Below are positions 37,384 through 47,608 of a DNA stretch of 49,736 nucleotides, piece after piece. Under the pieces are notes generated by a model that did not search any database, was not told the DNA's origin, and was given only the letters and a program-made list of their open reading frames with translations. Numbering within the stretch: the first letter of the stretch is position 1; each line of letters opens with the position of its first letter. Both the position numbers and the translations under genes were made by a program. Source of the stretch: Candidatus Zipacnadia bacterium (GTDB lineage: Bacteria; Armatimonadota; Zipacnadia; Zipacnadales; Zipacnadaceae); NCBI GenBank assembly GCA_029820565.1, contig JALGUR010000008.1, forward strand, positions 1-49,736, read 5' to 3'.

Positions 37384-37564
37384 CTCTGTGGGTAATCAAA
37401 TAGGAACGCCACTACATCGTAAACTAACTCCGTTGGTCATAGCTCCACAGTAAGAGGTACCCTTTGGCACGGGACGTGGTTTCAGTTGGGCCTGTCCTGG
37501 AAGGGGTATTATGTGTATTATTATTGCCGCACTAATACCGACTGAAAGAAGGAGAGCCTCGTAG
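37384..37564 (+). promoter_or_regulatory. Structured 5' leader of rpoB
   Basis: About 180 bases of untranslated leader hold three successive pairings: CTGTGG/CCACAG (37386-37391 and 37445-37450), CCCTT/AAGGG around GGAC/GTCC (37460-37505), and GGTATTA/TAATACC (37505-37511 and 37533-37539). No terminator is seen. It may regulate rpoBC translation; the rpoB ribosome site GAAGGAGAG follows. Confidence 0.5.
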
Positions 37565-40500
37565 ATGGGGGAGTCACAAGCCCAATTCCAGCGTCAATCT
37601 GAAGTCCGTGATCAACTACTTCCGCTGCCGGATCTTATTGAAGTCCAGACTGATTCATATCAGTGGTTCATAGACGAGGGTCTGCGGGAACTATTTGAGG
37701 ATTTCAGCCCTATTGAGGATTATACCGGGAATTTGAGTTTAGAGTTCCTTGACTACCGCATTGGTCCACCTCAACGTAATGTGGAGGAGTGCCAAGAGGC
37801 TGATTTGACTTACGAGGTGCCCATGTATGCCAAGGTGCGCCTGGTCGACAAGGAAACTGGGGAGATCAAAGAGAGTGAAATCTACATGGGGGAACTTCCC
37901 GAGATGACCGACCGCGGCACATTTGTCATCAACGGCGCTGAGCGGGTAGTTATCAGTCAGTTGGCCCGCTCGCCAGGACTCTATTTCAAGGACACTATTG
38001 ACTCGGCGGGACGAGTGTTATACACGGCCCAGATTATCCCTAGTCAAGGAGTGTGGATACAGATAAACACGGCCGCTAAAGGGGCCATTACGGCCAAGAT
38101 CGGCCAGACCCGCAGGCTGCCCATTACGACTCTACTGAGAGCATTAGACTGGTTTGAAGAGAGCACTGAGGCCCCCGCCACGCCGCGCACTGGGACGGAT
38201 ATGGAAATTCTGGAGTATTTTGGAGAGCACCAGCGACCGGAAGTAAAAGAGTTGGTCAATAGCTTCTCATACCACGAGGACGAGGCAATGCCTCGGGTAC
38301 AGACCCACGATGTTTATTACGCTTTAGATACAATAAGTGGTCCGGAAGGCGAGTCCCTTGTCGAACCTTATAAAGACATTACGGAGAAAGCCGCCAAGGT
38401 CATGCACCAGATGGGCCGCAAGCGGCTGCGAGTGATAGCAGTACCTTACCAAATACACGTCACTCTGCAAGATGATAACACCCACAGCGGCCAGGAAGCC
38501 CTATTGGAGGTATACCGCAAGATCCGGCCGGGGGATCCGCCCACTGAAGACAGCGCTGCCGGGCTACTCAAGGCCTACTTTTTTGACCCTAAGCGTTATG
38601 ACTTGAGCAAGGTGGGGCGGCACAAGATAAATCAGAAGTTAGGACTGGAGGTACCGGGTGACGTCCGGCGGCTAACTCGCGCTGACATCCTGGGTATTAT
38701 TGAGTATCTACTTAAACTCTTCGCGGGCCAGGGGAGTGTGGATGATATCGATCACCTGCAGAATAAGCGGGTGCGCCCGGTCGGGGAACTATTGCAGGCA
38801 CAATTGCAGACAGGCTTTTTCCGAATGGAACGAGTAGCCCAAGAGCGTATGACCAGCCTGGATCCCGAGGAGATGGTACCAGCAGCCGTCATTACCATCA
38901 AGCCCATCACGGCAGCAATCAACAGCTTCTTCGGTAGCGGTCAACTCTCGCAGTTTATGGACCAGATCAATCCGTTGGCCGAGTTGGCCCACAAGCGACG
39001 GCTTTCCGCCCTGGGTCCGGGCGGACTATCTAAGCAGAGTGCCAAACTGGAGGTCCGCGACGTACACCATTCCCATTACGGGCGAATATGTCCCATAGAG
39101 ACTCCTGAGGGCCCCAATGTAGGCCTGATCGGTTACCTGGCACTATTCGCCAAACTCGATGAGTTTGGCTTCATACAGACACCCTATTACAAAGTGGTCA
39201 ATGGTCGGGTAACCGACGAAGTACTGTATCTGACGGCAGCGGAGGAAGAAGAATACAATATTGCCACCAGTTCCGAACCACTGGATGAGAACGGCAAGTT
39301 CACCAACGAACGAATCGTAGTCCGCCGGGGCGGCACTTTTCCCCGGGTTTCTCCCCAGGAAGTGGACTATCGCGACCTATCAGCGCGGCAAGTCTTCTCA
39401 ATAGCCACAGCACTTATTCCTTTTCTGGAAAATGATGACGCGGTGCGGGCCCTGGCCGGTTCAAATATGCAGAGGCAGGCTGTACCGCTGCTGACCACCG
39501 AGCAGCCTCTGATCAAAACGGGGATGGAACAGGCGGCGGCCCGGGATTCGGGGGCAGTAGTAACGGCTAAGCAGGACGGGGAAGTGCTGGAAGCGGACGG
39601 AGAACATATTAAGGTCAAGTATGAGGACGGCGGCGAAGAGGAATATCGCTTGCAGAAGTTCGCGCGCACCAATATGGGCACCTGCACCAATCAGAAACTA
39701 TCAGTGGCACCGGGAGACAGTTTCAAGGAAGAAGCGATATTGGTAGACGGTGGGGCCACCCATAACGGACAATTAGCCCTGGGCAAAAACCTCCTGGTTG
39801 CTTTCATGCCCTGGGAGGGATACAACTACGAGGATGCTATCCTCATCAGTGAGCGTCTCGTTTGGGACGACGTGTTGACCTCCATTCATATTGAGAAGTA
39901 TGAGTGTGAGGCGCGGGATACCAAACTGGGGCCTGAGGAGATTACCCGCGATATTCCTAATGTCGGCGACGAAGCGCTCAAGGACCTGGATCAAGATGGA
40001 GTAATACGGGCGGGCGCTGAGGTGGGACCTGAGGATATTTTGGTGGGCAAAATCGCGCCCAAAGGTCAATCTGAACTCACGGCCGAAGAGAAGTTGGTGA
40101 TAGCCATCTTCGGTAAGAAGGCTGAGGAGATGCGCGATGTATCTCTGCGTGTACCCTATGGCGAGGGAGGCGTGGTTATGAATACTCACGTATTCTCCCG
40201 CTTTCGGTATCGCTGCCAGCGGTGTGAGGTCGAGTTTGCCTATGGCAAACCTATCGAACATTTGGAATGCGTACGCTGTGGGGGGCGACTGGAGAAATTA
40301 CCTGCCGACGAACTGAAGCCCGGCGTCAATCAGATGGTGAGGGTATTTGTGGCCCAGCGGCGCAAGATTATGGTGGGCGATAAACTAACCGGTCGCCACG
40401 GCAACAAAGGCGTCATTGCCAATATATTGCCGATCGAAGATATGCCTCACCTGGCTGATGGTACGCCCGTGGACATCTGTCTGAATCCCCTGAGTGTACC

Positions 40501-41377
40501 GTCACGGATGAATATGGGCCAGATTCTGGAGACTCATCTGGGCGAGGTGGCTCATTACCTCCAGCGAGACTTTGTGTGTCCGGTTTTTGAGGGTTATTCG
40601 GCTGACCAGATTAGAGAGGGCTTGCACTTAGTAGAAGAAAGACTGCACTATCAGAGTCTGAAGGCCTACGCACAACACGAACTAAATCGCTTTGACAGTA
40701 TCATTGACCTCAGTGAGTTTGAAGGCTCGGAGTTGGAGGAACTGCAGGCCGAGATAACCCGACAGATTGACCGGCATAACAAACAAGACCTGGAACCGTT
40801 GGCCGAATGGCTGGGGATTGGCCCCCGGGACTGGGAGCAGGCTGCCGCTGGCCAAGTCGGACAGTTGATCGTTCAACAGGCTACTAACAATGCCTACAGC
40901 ACGGTGGAACTTGATCCACAGACCGGGCAGGCAGTCCTGTATGATGGTCGCACGGGTGAGGCCCTCAATCAGCCGGTAACCGTAGGGCATATGTACATCC
41001 TCAAGTTGCATCACCTGGCCGAAGATAAGATTCACGCCCGCTCTACCGGACCCTACTCGCTAATTACTCAGCAGCCCCTGGGTGGTAAAGCCCAAATGGG
41101 CGGACAACGCTTCGGAGAAATGGAAGTGTGGGCGCTGGAAGCTTACGGTGCAGCCTATTCGCTCCAAGAGATGTTGACCATCAAGTCCGACGATCTGCAA
41201 GGCCGGGTGCAAGCCTACGAGGCTATTGTCAAAGATGAGAACATCAACGAGTCAGGGATTCCCGAGTCCTTCAAGATATTGGTGCGGGAGATGCAGAGTC
41301 TGGGGTTAGACGTACAGGTCGAGGCCACCGATGGTCAGACAGTAGACCTCAACAGCGATAGTGATGGTTTCCGGTAG
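37565..41377 (+). CDS. rpoB: RNA polymerase beta subunit RpoB with inserted zinc ribbon
   Basis: This 1270-aa protein is the beta subunit, making the catalytic cleft with beta'. The rifampicin-binding cluster is present (FFGSGQLSQFMDQINP; Asp466, His476 and Ser481 correspond to E. coli D516, H526 and S531), and GRHGNKGV and the C-terminal LALEAYGA segment are canonical. Odd feature: Cys884, Cys887, Cys902 and Cys905 (RCQRC...ECVRC) form a CX2C-X14-CX2C zinc-ribbon pattern between VFSR and DELKPGVNQMVRV. In E. coli this position holds the dispensable region 2; most bacteria have little there. rpoC follows after 154 bp in the same operon. Confidence 0.98.
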   Translation: MGESQAQFQRQSEVRDQLLPLPDLIEVQTDSYQWFIDEGLRELFEDFSPIEDYTGNLSLEFLDYRIGPPQRNVEECQEADLTYEVPMYAKVRLVDKETGEIKESEIYMGELPEMTDRGTFVINGAERVVISQLARSPGLYFKDTIDSAGRVLYTAQIIPSQGVWIQINTAAKGAITAKIGQTRRLPITTLLRALDWFEESTEAPATPRTGTDMEILEYFGEHQRPEVKELVNSFSYHEDEAMPRVQTHDVYYALDTISGPEGESLVEPYKDITEKAAKVMHQMGRKRLRVIAVPYQIHVTLQDDNTHSGQEALLEVYRKIRPGDPPTEDSAAGLLKAYFFDPKRYDLSKVGRHKINQKLGLEVPGDVRRLTRADILGIIEYLLKLFAGQGSVDDIDHLQNKRVRPVGELLQAQLQTGFFRMERVAQERMTSLDPEEMVPAAVITIKPITAAINSFFGSGQLSQFMDQINPLAELAHKRRLSALGPGGLSKQSAKLEVRDVHHSHYGRICPIETPEGPNVGLIGYLALFAKLDEFGFIQTPYYKVVNGRVTDEVLYLTAAEEEEYNIATSSEPLDENGKFTNERIVVRRGGTFPRVSPQEVDYRDLSARQVFSIATALIPFLENDDAVRALAGSNMQRQAVPLLTTEQPLIKTGMEQAAARDSGAVVTAKQDGEVLEADGEHIKVKYEDGGEEEYRLQKFARTNMGTCTNQKLSVAPGDSFKEEAILVDGGATHNGQLALGKNLLVAFMPWEGYNYEDAILISERLVWDDVLTSIHIEKYECEARDTKLGPEEITRDIPNVGDEALKDLDQDGVIRAGAEVGPEDILVGKIAPKGQSELTAEEKLVIAIFGKKAEEMRDVSLRVPYGEGGVVMNTHVFSRFRYRCQRCEVEFAYGKPIEHLECVRCGGRLEKLPADELKPGVNQMVRVFVAQRRKIMVGDKLTGRHGNKGVIANILPIEDMPHLADGTPVDICLNPLSVPSRMNMGQILETHLGEVAHYLQRDFVCPVFEGYSADQIREGLHLVEERLHYQSLKAYAQHELNRFDSIIDLSEFEGSELEELQAEITRQIDRHNKQDLEPLAEWLGIGPRDWEQAAAGQVGQLIVQQATNNAYSTVELDPQTGQAVLYDGRTGEALNQPVTVGHMYILKLHHLAEDKIHARSTGPYSLITQQPLGGKAQMGGQRFGEMEVWALEAYGAAYSLQEMLTIKSDDLQGRVQAYEAIVKDENINESGIPESFKILVREMQSLGLDVQVEATDGQTVDLNSDSDGFR

Positions 41378-41409
41378 ACTAATCTCTCAGATGCACAACG
41401 ACAAAACTC

Positions 41410-41453
41410 GTCACTGGCCCGGTAGCACCTGAGGTTGTTGGCCATTCAGTGAC
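41410..41453 (+). promoter_or_regulatory. Hairpin in the rpoB-rpoC spacer
   Basis: GTCACTG/CAGTGAC makes a perfect 7-bp stem (41410-41416 and 41447-41453), continued by GGCC/GGCC inside. No T-run, so it is not a terminator; a processing or stability element is likely. Confidence 0.55.
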
Positions 41454-41531
41454 AAGCGGGCTGGTGTTGAGACAACCGTACAACCACTACGGTAGTAATA
41501 ACTCAATATTGATTATGCGCAGGTGAGATAG

Positions 41532-44500
41532 TTGGCTGAAACTACTACGGATTTCGAGGCTATTACCGTTGGCTTGGCCTCACCAGAGCAGATCCTACAG
41601 TGGTCCCACGGTGAAGTGAAAAAGCCTGAGACCATTAACTACCGCACTTATAAACCAGAGCAGGACGGGCTGTTCTGCGAACGCATTTTTGGCCCTACTA
41701 AGGACTGGGAATGCCACTGCGGCAAGTATAAGAAAGTCAAGTTCAAGGGCATTATCTGCGACCGATGCGGGGTAGAAGTTACGCGGCGGAAGGTACGGCG
41801 GGAACGAATGGGCCACATTGCTCTGGCGTCGCCGGTATGCCACAGTTGGTATCTGAAAGGCGTACCCAGCCCCATCAGTCTGTTACTGGATATGTCCGCC
41901 AAGTTATTGGAAGAGGTCGTCTATTTCGCCTCGTACATCGTCATTGATGTCAACTACGAAAAACTGGATGAACACGGTGACGAGATTAGGCTGGCGATAG
42001 AGGAGCAGAAAGACGCTATCACCCAGGATCGTGACCAGGTTATCGCGCAACTGCGGCAACGGTACGAGGCAGGCCTCGAGAATCAGGCGGCGCCAACTGC
42101 TGCCACTGAGACCGAGGCGGCAGCCAACCACCAAGAAGGGCAGGACGAGTTAGTAGAATTGGACTATGGCGAAGTGGGCCTGCCGGAGGTTATTGATGAG
42201 CAAGAGTTAGGCCAGCGCATCCAGCAACAGCACGAGGTTGCGGCTGAGCGAATACAACAGTTAGAGGACGGACTGGAGTTGTTATTTGAATTAAGCCCTA
42301 AGCAATTAATCTCCGAGATAGAATACCGTCAGTTGACCGCGGCAGCCGAAGTCTGCCAACAACGCCTGGCCGGCAATTTCGAAGATTTATTCCAGGCGGG
42401 GCTGGGGGCGGAGGCGATTCGGGAGATACTGGCCGAAATCGACCTGGATGAATTGGCCCGCGAATTGAGGAAGGAGATTGAAGAGTACGGCGGGGCGCGG
42501 CGCAAGCGGGCGGTCAAGCGCTTAAAGGTAGTAGAAGCATTCCGTAATTCCAAGAATCGCCCTGAATGGATGGTCCTAACGGTTGTCCCCGTATTGCCGC
42601 CGGAGTTGCGGCCCATGGTGCAACTGGATGGCGGTCGCTTCGCTACCTCTGATCTGAATGATCTGTATCGCCGAGTAATCAACCGAAATAATCGGCTGCG
42701 CCGCATAATGGAGATTAATGCCCCCGAATCCATCGTCAACCACGAGCGGCGTTTGCTGCAAGAGGCGGTGGATGCTCTCATTGACAATAACCGGCGCAGC
42801 CGACCGGTTACCGGCACTAACCGACGGGTGCTAAAGTCGCTAAGTGATATGCTCAAGGGCAAAGAAGGGCGATTCCGCAAAAACCTGCTGGGCAAACGAG
42901 TAGACTATTCGGGTCGGGCGGTAATTGTAGTTGGGCCGGAACTGAAACTGCATCAGTGCGGATTGCCTCGGGAAATGGCGCTGGAACTATTTAAGCCCTT
43001 TGTGATGAATCGCTTGGTGGAGGGTAACGTAACCACCAACATCAAGACCGCCAAGCGAATGGTTGACCGGCGCGAGCCGGAGGTTTGGGATGCTCTGGAT
43101 GAAGTTATTGAAGATCACCCCGTACTGCTCAACCGAGCCCCTACCCTGCACCGGCTGGGCATTCAGGCCTTTGAGCCTATCCTCACCGAGGGGAAGGCTA
43201 TCCAACTTCACCCGCTGGTCTGTCAGGCCTTCAATGCTGATTTTGATGGCGATCAGATGGCCGTCCACTTGCCGTTGTCAATGCACGGTCAGGCCGAAGC
43301 CCGCTTGCTGATGCTGGCGTCGAGAAATCTATTCAAGCCGGCCGACGGCAGCCTCATTGCTCAACCACTGTACGATATCGTGTTGGGATGCTACTACATG
43401 ACTCAGGTAAGTGAAAGTGCTGACGCGAAGGGAGGCGGTAAGATATTCGAGAGTTCCGAAGCAGTCATCAGCGCCTATGAGCATCGCAAAACAGACTTGC
43501 ACGCAAATATCAAGGCCCGGGTGCCTGAGATTGTCGTGGAAGTCACCGATGAGAGCGGCGAAGAAATCGAGATTGACGAACAGCTAACAGCGCAATTGCG
43601 CCATGTCATGGCTGTGGCGGTCGCTGATGAGCATCCGGCCCAGCGGCGCACCGTGGAATTCAAGTTAGCCGAGGAGATCATGGCCGAGGTCAATGATAGT
43701 AGGGCAACTCAGTGGCTTCTGGCGGCTGATAAGAACGAATGGATTCAAACCCGGGCCCAGAAGGTGGCCGTGGCGGCCTGCCGGCAGGGCTGGTGTCCGG
43801 TGGATTGTAACTTTAGTATTCGGCTGGAACGTAAACTCGTTGACACAACCGTAGGCCGGGTGCTATTCAATTACTATCTGCCACTGGATATCCCCTATGT
43901 CAACCATGTCCTGGCCAAGGATGAACTATCTGATCTTGTAATGCAGTGCTACGATGTCTACGGCCAGGAGCGTACTGCCCAGTTATTGGACGACATAAAA
44001 GAAATTGGGTTCAAATTCGCCACCCGCGCTGGGGTGAGCCTATCGTTAGCGGACACCGAGATCCGTACCGACCGCGAGAACATTATTGCCCAAACTGAAA
44101 AGGAAGTCCGGCGAATTAATAACTTGGCCGCCGATGGGGTCATCGCCGAAGATGAGCGGGAACAGTTGCTATTGCAGTTGTGGCAAAAGGCACGGGAGGA
44201 CGTCGCTACCAATATCCTGGAGAATATCGGTTCGTTCAACTCTGTCTGGATGATGGTAGATTCCGGGGCGAGAGCTAATCGCTCCCATATTTCCCAGATT
44301 GCGGGTATGCGGGGCCTGATGAGCGATCCGTTTGGGCGGTTGATTGAAGACTTACCGGTGCGCAGTAATTTCCACGAGGGGCTCAATGTTCTGGAATATT
44401 TCGTCTCCACTCACGGCGCTCGCAAGGGCCTAGCCGATACGGCACTGCGTACTGCTGACGCCGGTTACCTGACTCGCCGGCTGGTGGACGTGGCTCAGGA

Positions 44501-46211
44501 TGTAATCATTGCCGGTGAAGACTGTGGTACTACTGACGGGATTGAAGTGAGCGCGATGTATGCCTGGGAATCGCGTTGTCCCCATTGTGGGCAGGAAGAC
44601 CGACACCGCGAGGGAGTCTGTCAATACTGCGACGCAGAGCTGCCGCCGAGCGATGACGAGGTAATCGAGACCTTGGCGCAGCGTATTGTCGGGCGCAGCG
44701 CCGCGACCGACATATTGCATCCGCAAACCGACGAGGTCTTGGCAGCCGCGGGTGAAGAGATTGGCGAACGAGCCGCTCAGGCCATAGAAGCGGCAGGCTT
44801 AAAGGTCGTGACCATCCGTTCGCCGTTGACCTGCGAGTTGCGTGACGGGGTGTGTGCGAAATGTTATGGTCGTGATCTGGCTCGCAGCAAGCAAGTGGAG
44901 ATAGGTACTAACATCGGCATAATTGCGGCTCAGTCTATTGGTGAACCCGGAACGCAGTTGACTATGAGAACTTTCCACACCGGAGGGGTAGCCGGCGAGT
45001 ATATTACCGGGGTCGCTGATGTCAAAAAGCGCAAACAACAGGCGCTGCATAGCCTCAGCGAAGACATTGAACAGGGCCGGGTCTCTCTGGATACAATCGG
45101 TGGTGGGCGCGCCCGGCACAAGGCAATCAGAGAGATGCTGAAGGTATTGGAGAGTTCTATGCATGGGCTGCTGCGGGTGGTGGAACTATTCGAGGCCCGC
45201 ACTCCTAAGGGCCAGGCTATTACCGCCCAAGTGGATGGCGTAGTGGCGGAGATTGAGACCAAGGGTCTGCGCACTGTTGCTATTCATTCTGAACAACCCC
45301 TCGACGACGTTGGCATTATCCGGGGAGAGCGCCTAGCTGAAGACGTACAAAGCCCTGATGGCAAACTATTGGCCAGGGAGGGCAATAAGTTGCTCAAGAA
45401 CGTGCGTACGCGTCTGGGCGAGGCAGGGGTAACTCATGTGCCGATTCGTATCTCTCACTTAGTGCCGCATCGCGGAGAACTGTATGTCCGCGAAGGCACC
45501 GAGGTTAGGGCTGGCGATCCGCTGACGCGCGGGCCGGTGGATCCCGAGAATATTCTGGAGATGAAAGGTATTCGCGGGGTAGAGCAATATCTGCTGCGGG
45601 AGATACAAAATGTTTACCAAAGCCAGGGGGTCACCATCAACGACAAGCACATCGAGGTTATAATTCGTCAGATGCTCAAGAAGCGCAAGATCATTGACCA
45701 CGCTGATACGCGCTTCTTGCCCGGTGAAATCGTCGATAAATTCGATTTCGCGGCCGAGAATGCCCGCATACAGGAGTTGGGCGGTCGCCAGGCCAGTGCT
45801 AAACCAATCTTGTTAGGTATTACGCAGGCCTCGCTGGCCACAGAGAGTTTCTTGTCGGCGGCCAGTTTCCAGCGCACTGCCCGGGTGCTAACTGAAGCCG
45901 CCTGCGAGAGCAAGCGCGACTCTCTGGAGGGGCTTAAGGAGAATGTTATTATCGGCCGGCTCATCCCGGGCGGCACCGGTATGCCCCAACATCGGGACCG
46001 ACAGGTTAGTTACTCAGAGGACGTCCGGGAGCGGGCTTTCTCCCAACCGACACCAGTTAGCGAAGAAAAGGATGCTATGCAGCAATTGTTGGAAGACATT
46101 GAGACCGCCCGAGAAGTAACTATGGTCACGGATTCGCTTGGGCAGGACAATTCCGGCGAGGTACAGCCACAAAGTAGTGAAGAGGACCAGGAGAGCGAAG
46201 ATGAGGAGTAG
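41532..46211 (+). CDS. rpoC: RNA polymerase beta' subunit RpoC with extra zinc ribbon
   Basis: This 1559-aa protein starts at a TTG after AGGTGAGA. Zinc site 1 is Cys61, Cys63, Cys76, Cys79. The catalytic loop NADFDGDQ has Asp570, Asp572 and Asp574, which hold the Mg ions. Zinc site 2 is Cys998, Cys1101, Cys1108, Cys1111. Between DCGT and the LAQRIVGR segment sits an additional CX2C-X10-CX2C ribbon (Cys1016, Cys1019, Cys1030, Cys1033) not seen in E. coli or Thermus. The clamp region (about 120-330) carries a long acidic, coiled-coil insertion, which accounts for much of the extra length. The C-terminus is a long acidic tail (to [10 protein letters not shown]). Confidence 0.98.
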   Translation: MAETTTDFEAITVGLASPEQILQWSHGEVKKPETINYRTYKPEQDGLFCERIFGPTKDWECHCGKYKKVKFKGIICDRCGVEVTRRKVRRERMGHIALASPVCHSWYLKGVPSPISLLLDMSAKLLEEVVYFASYIVIDVNYEKLDEHGDEIRLAIEEQKDAITQDRDQVIAQLRQRYEAGLENQAAPTAATETEAAANHQEGQDELVELDYGEVGLPEVIDEQELGQRIQQQHEVAAERIQQLEDGLELLFELSPKQLISEIEYRQLTAAAEVCQQRLAGNFEDLFQAGLGAEAIREILAEIDLDELARELRKEIEEYGGARRKRAVKRLKVVEAFRNSKNRPEWMVLTVVPVLPPELRPMVQLDGGRFATSDLNDLYRRVINRNNRLRRIMEINAPESIVNHERRLLQEAVDALIDNNRRSRPVTGTNRRVLKSLSDMLKGKEGRFRKNLLGKRVDYSGRAVIVVGPELKLHQCGLPREMALELFKPFVMNRLVEGNVTTNIKTAKRMVDRREPEVWDALDEVIEDHPVLLNRAPTLHRLGIQAFEPILTEGKAIQLHPLVCQAFNADFDGDQMAVHLPLSMHGQAEARLLMLASRNLFKPADGSLIAQPLYDIVLGCYYMTQVSESADAKGGGKIFESSEAVISAYEHRKTDLHANIKARVPEIVVEVTDESGEEIEIDEQLTAQLRHVMAVAVADEHPAQRRTVEFKLAEEIMAEVNDSRATQWLLAADKNEWIQTRAQKVAVAACRQGWCPVDCNFSIRLERKLVDTTVGRVLFNYYLPLDIPYVNHVLAKDELSDLVMQCYDVYGQERTAQLLDDIKEIGFKFATRAGVSLSLADTEIRTDRENIIAQTEKEVRRINNLAADGVIAEDEREQLLLQLWQKAREDVATNILENIGSFNSVWMMVDSGARANRSHISQIAGMRGLMSDPFGRLIEDLPVRSNFHEGLNVLEYFVSTHGARKGLADTALRTADAGYLTRRLVDVAQDVIIAGEDCGTTDGIEVSAMYAWESRCPHCGQEDRHREGVCQYCDAELPPSDDEVIETLAQRIVGRSAATDILHPQTDEVLAAAGEEIGERAAQAIEAAGLKVVTIRSPLTCELRDGVCAKCYGRDLARSKQVEIGTNIGIIAAQSIGEPGTQLTMRTFHTGGVAGEYITGVADVKKRKQQALHSLSEDIEQGRVSLDTIGGGRARHKAIREMLKVLESSMHGLLRVVELFEARTPKGQAITAQVDGVVAEIETKGLRTVAIHSEQPLDDVGIIRGERLAEDVQSPDGKLLAREGNKLLKNVRTRLGEAGVTHVPIRISHLVPHRGELYVREGTEVRAGDPLTRGPVDPENILEMKGIRGVEQYLLREIQNVYQSQGVTINDKHIEVIIRQMLKKRKIIDHADTRFLPGEIVDKFDFAAENARIQELGGRQASAKPILLGITQASLATESFLSAASFQRTARVLTEAACESKRDSLEGLKENVIIGRLIPGGTGMPQHRDRQVSYSEDVRERAFSQPTPVSEEKDAMQQLLEDIETAREVTMVTDSLGQDNSGEVQPQSSEEDQESEDEE

Positions 46212-46259
46212 CAAATAAGTCTGCTACTCAATTGCAGGCGGAAATCAGCACGCAGGGTC

Positions 46260-46288
46260 TTGACAACGTCGCTTATAACTGTTATACT
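46260..46288 (+). promoter_or_regulatory. Promoter of the rpsL-rpsG-fusA-tuf operon
   Basis: TTGACA (46260-46265), 17-bp spacer, TATACT (46283-46288). It lies 48 bp after the rpoC stop and about 300 bp before rpsL, so the str operon has its own promoter and a long leader. Confidence 0.92.
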
Positions 46289-46294
46289 TAAATC

Positions 46295-46490
46295 GTCCTG
46301 GTGGCAATCAAGTGCTGGTCTGAAAAGCCCGAGGGGGACGGCGCACCAGCGTGATGGCACCGACGAGGGCACCAATCACTAACGAAGGAGGCGGGAGCTG
46401 ATTAGCAAACCTCCGATGCTGCATTAGTAGTTTCTGTGTTTGAAGCAGTAAAAGCGGCCCCTCCCGCCACAGGTGAGGGGTTCTTTTATG
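46295..46490 (+). promoter_or_regulatory. Structured leader of rpsL with attenuator
   Basis: The leader between promoter and terminator contains GCTGGT/ACCAGC (46314-46319 and 46345-46350) and two competing pairings. GGCGGGAG (46390-46397) is exactly complementary to CTCCCGCC (46461-46468), which includes part of the terminator 5' arm. GGAGG (46387-46391) can instead pair with CCTCC (46410-46414). This is the layout of an antiterminator/terminator switch. The rest of 46212-46593 holds no gene. Confidence 0.55.
46458..46487 (+). terminator. Attenuator terminator upstream of rpsL
   Basis: CCCCTC (46458-46463)/GAGGGG (46475-46480) with an 11-nt loop, followed by TTCTTTT (46481-46487). Lies about 170 bases after the start of transcription and about 105 bp before the rpsL ATG, within the operon's own leader. 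Confidence 0.7.
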
Positions 46491-46593
46491 CCCTAAGGAC
46501 AGGGCACCCAGGTGTCCGACCTATAGTATACAGACAATCCGTAAGCAACCATCCCGGGATACAGAATTACCAGCGACACAGGAAGTGAATTGA

Positions 46594-47007
46594 ATGCCGA
46601 CGATTAGTCAGTTGGTGCGCAAGGGACGCGAGAAAAAGGAAAAGAAACTCAAGACGCCGGCCTTGAAGGTTTCCTGGAATGCGCTAAAGCGCCAAGCCAG
46701 GCAGATAGACGGAGCGCCACAGCGGCGAGGGGTATGCACGCGGGTATGGGCTCAGACGCCTAAGAAGCCCAACTCGGCGTTGCGTAAGTGCGCCCGGGTG
46801 CGACTGTTCAATCGCCAGGAAGTTACCACCTACATCCCTGGCGAGGGTCACAATCTGGCGGAACACTCGGTCGTATTGGTCCGCGGCGGGCGAGTCAAGG
46901 ATTTGCCCGCAGTGAAGTATCACGTGATCCGAGGTACATTGGATGCCGCTGGAGTAGCAGGTCGCCGCACTGCTCGGTCCAAGTATGGTAGTAAGAAATC
47001 GGAGTAA
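46594..47007 (+). CDS. rpsL: Ribosomal protein S12 (uS12)
   Basis: This 137-aa S12 sits at the decoding centre of the 30S subunit. The core [11 protein letters not shown] (about 55-65) and [10 protein letters not shown] are intact, including the lysines where streptomycin resistance mutations fall, so no resistance substitution is evident. The extra 13-14 residues near 24-44 ([17 protein letters not shown]) correspond to the insertion also seen in Bacillus S12 (138 aa) but absent from E. coli (124 aa). Ribosome site AGGAAGTG. It is the first gene of the str operon. Confidence 0.98.
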   Translation: MPTISQLVRKGREKKEKKLKTPALKVSWNALKRQARQIDGAPQRRGVCTRVWAQTPKKPNSALRKCARVRLFNRQEVTTYIPGEGHNLAEHSVVLVRGGRVKDLPAVKYHVIRGTLDAAGVAGRRTARSKYGSKKSE

Positions 47008-47091
47008 CCTCCTGGTGAGAGCCACCCAGGTAGCCAGGAGAGTCACTTAAGCCGGTCTGCCGTTCATATTTGTGTGTAAGGATGGATACCG

Positions 47092-47562
47092 ATGCCCAGA
47101 AAAGGAGCAGTGGCGCCACGGAAAGTGGCTCCCGACACCGTTTTTGACAGTGAAGTAGTCGCCCGTTTCATCAACCGACTAATGGTTGATGGCAAAAAGC
47201 GTGCTGCCGAACGGATATTATACGGGGCTATGCAGCAAATTCACGAGCGTACTGGCCAAAATCCGTTAGAGATTTTCCAGCGGGCCGTACGCAATGTTAT
47301 ACCCACTCTGGAGGTACGGCCCCGGCGTATCGGGGGAGCCACGTATCAGGTGCCGATGGAGGTCAACCCGCGCCGGCAGTTGACCCTGGCCATCCGCTGG
47401 CTAGTTGCCGAGGCCCGCAACCGTGGTGAGCGCGGTATGGTCCAGCGGTTAGCTAACGAACTAACGGATGCATCCAACAGTGAGGGCGGAGCCGTGCGGC
47501 GCCGAGAGGAAATGCACCGAATGGCCGAGGCTAACAAAGCCTACGCTCACTACCGCTGGTAA
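47092..47562 (+). CDS. rpsG: Ribosomal protein S7 (uS7)
   Basis: This 156-aa protein has the typical length. S7 nucleates assembly of the 30S head; RFINRLMVDGKKRAAERI and the GGATYQVP segment are conserved. Ribosome site TAAGGATGG. It lies 84 bp after rpsL in the str operon order rpsL-rpsG-fusA-tuf. S7 is the operon's translational repressor in E. coli; whether it acts here is unknown. Confidence 0.98.
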   Translation: MPRKGAVAPRKVAPDTVFDSEVVARFINRLMVDGKKRAAERILYGAMQQIHERTGQNPLEIFQRAVRNVIPTLEVRPRRIGGATYQVPMEVNPRRQLTLAIRWLVAEARNRGERGMVQRLANELTDASNSEGGAVRRREEMHRMAEANKAYAHYRW

Positions 47563-47608
47563 CGACCGGTGGCAGCGGATAATTGTTGATCTGTGACAAA
47601 TTAGGAAT

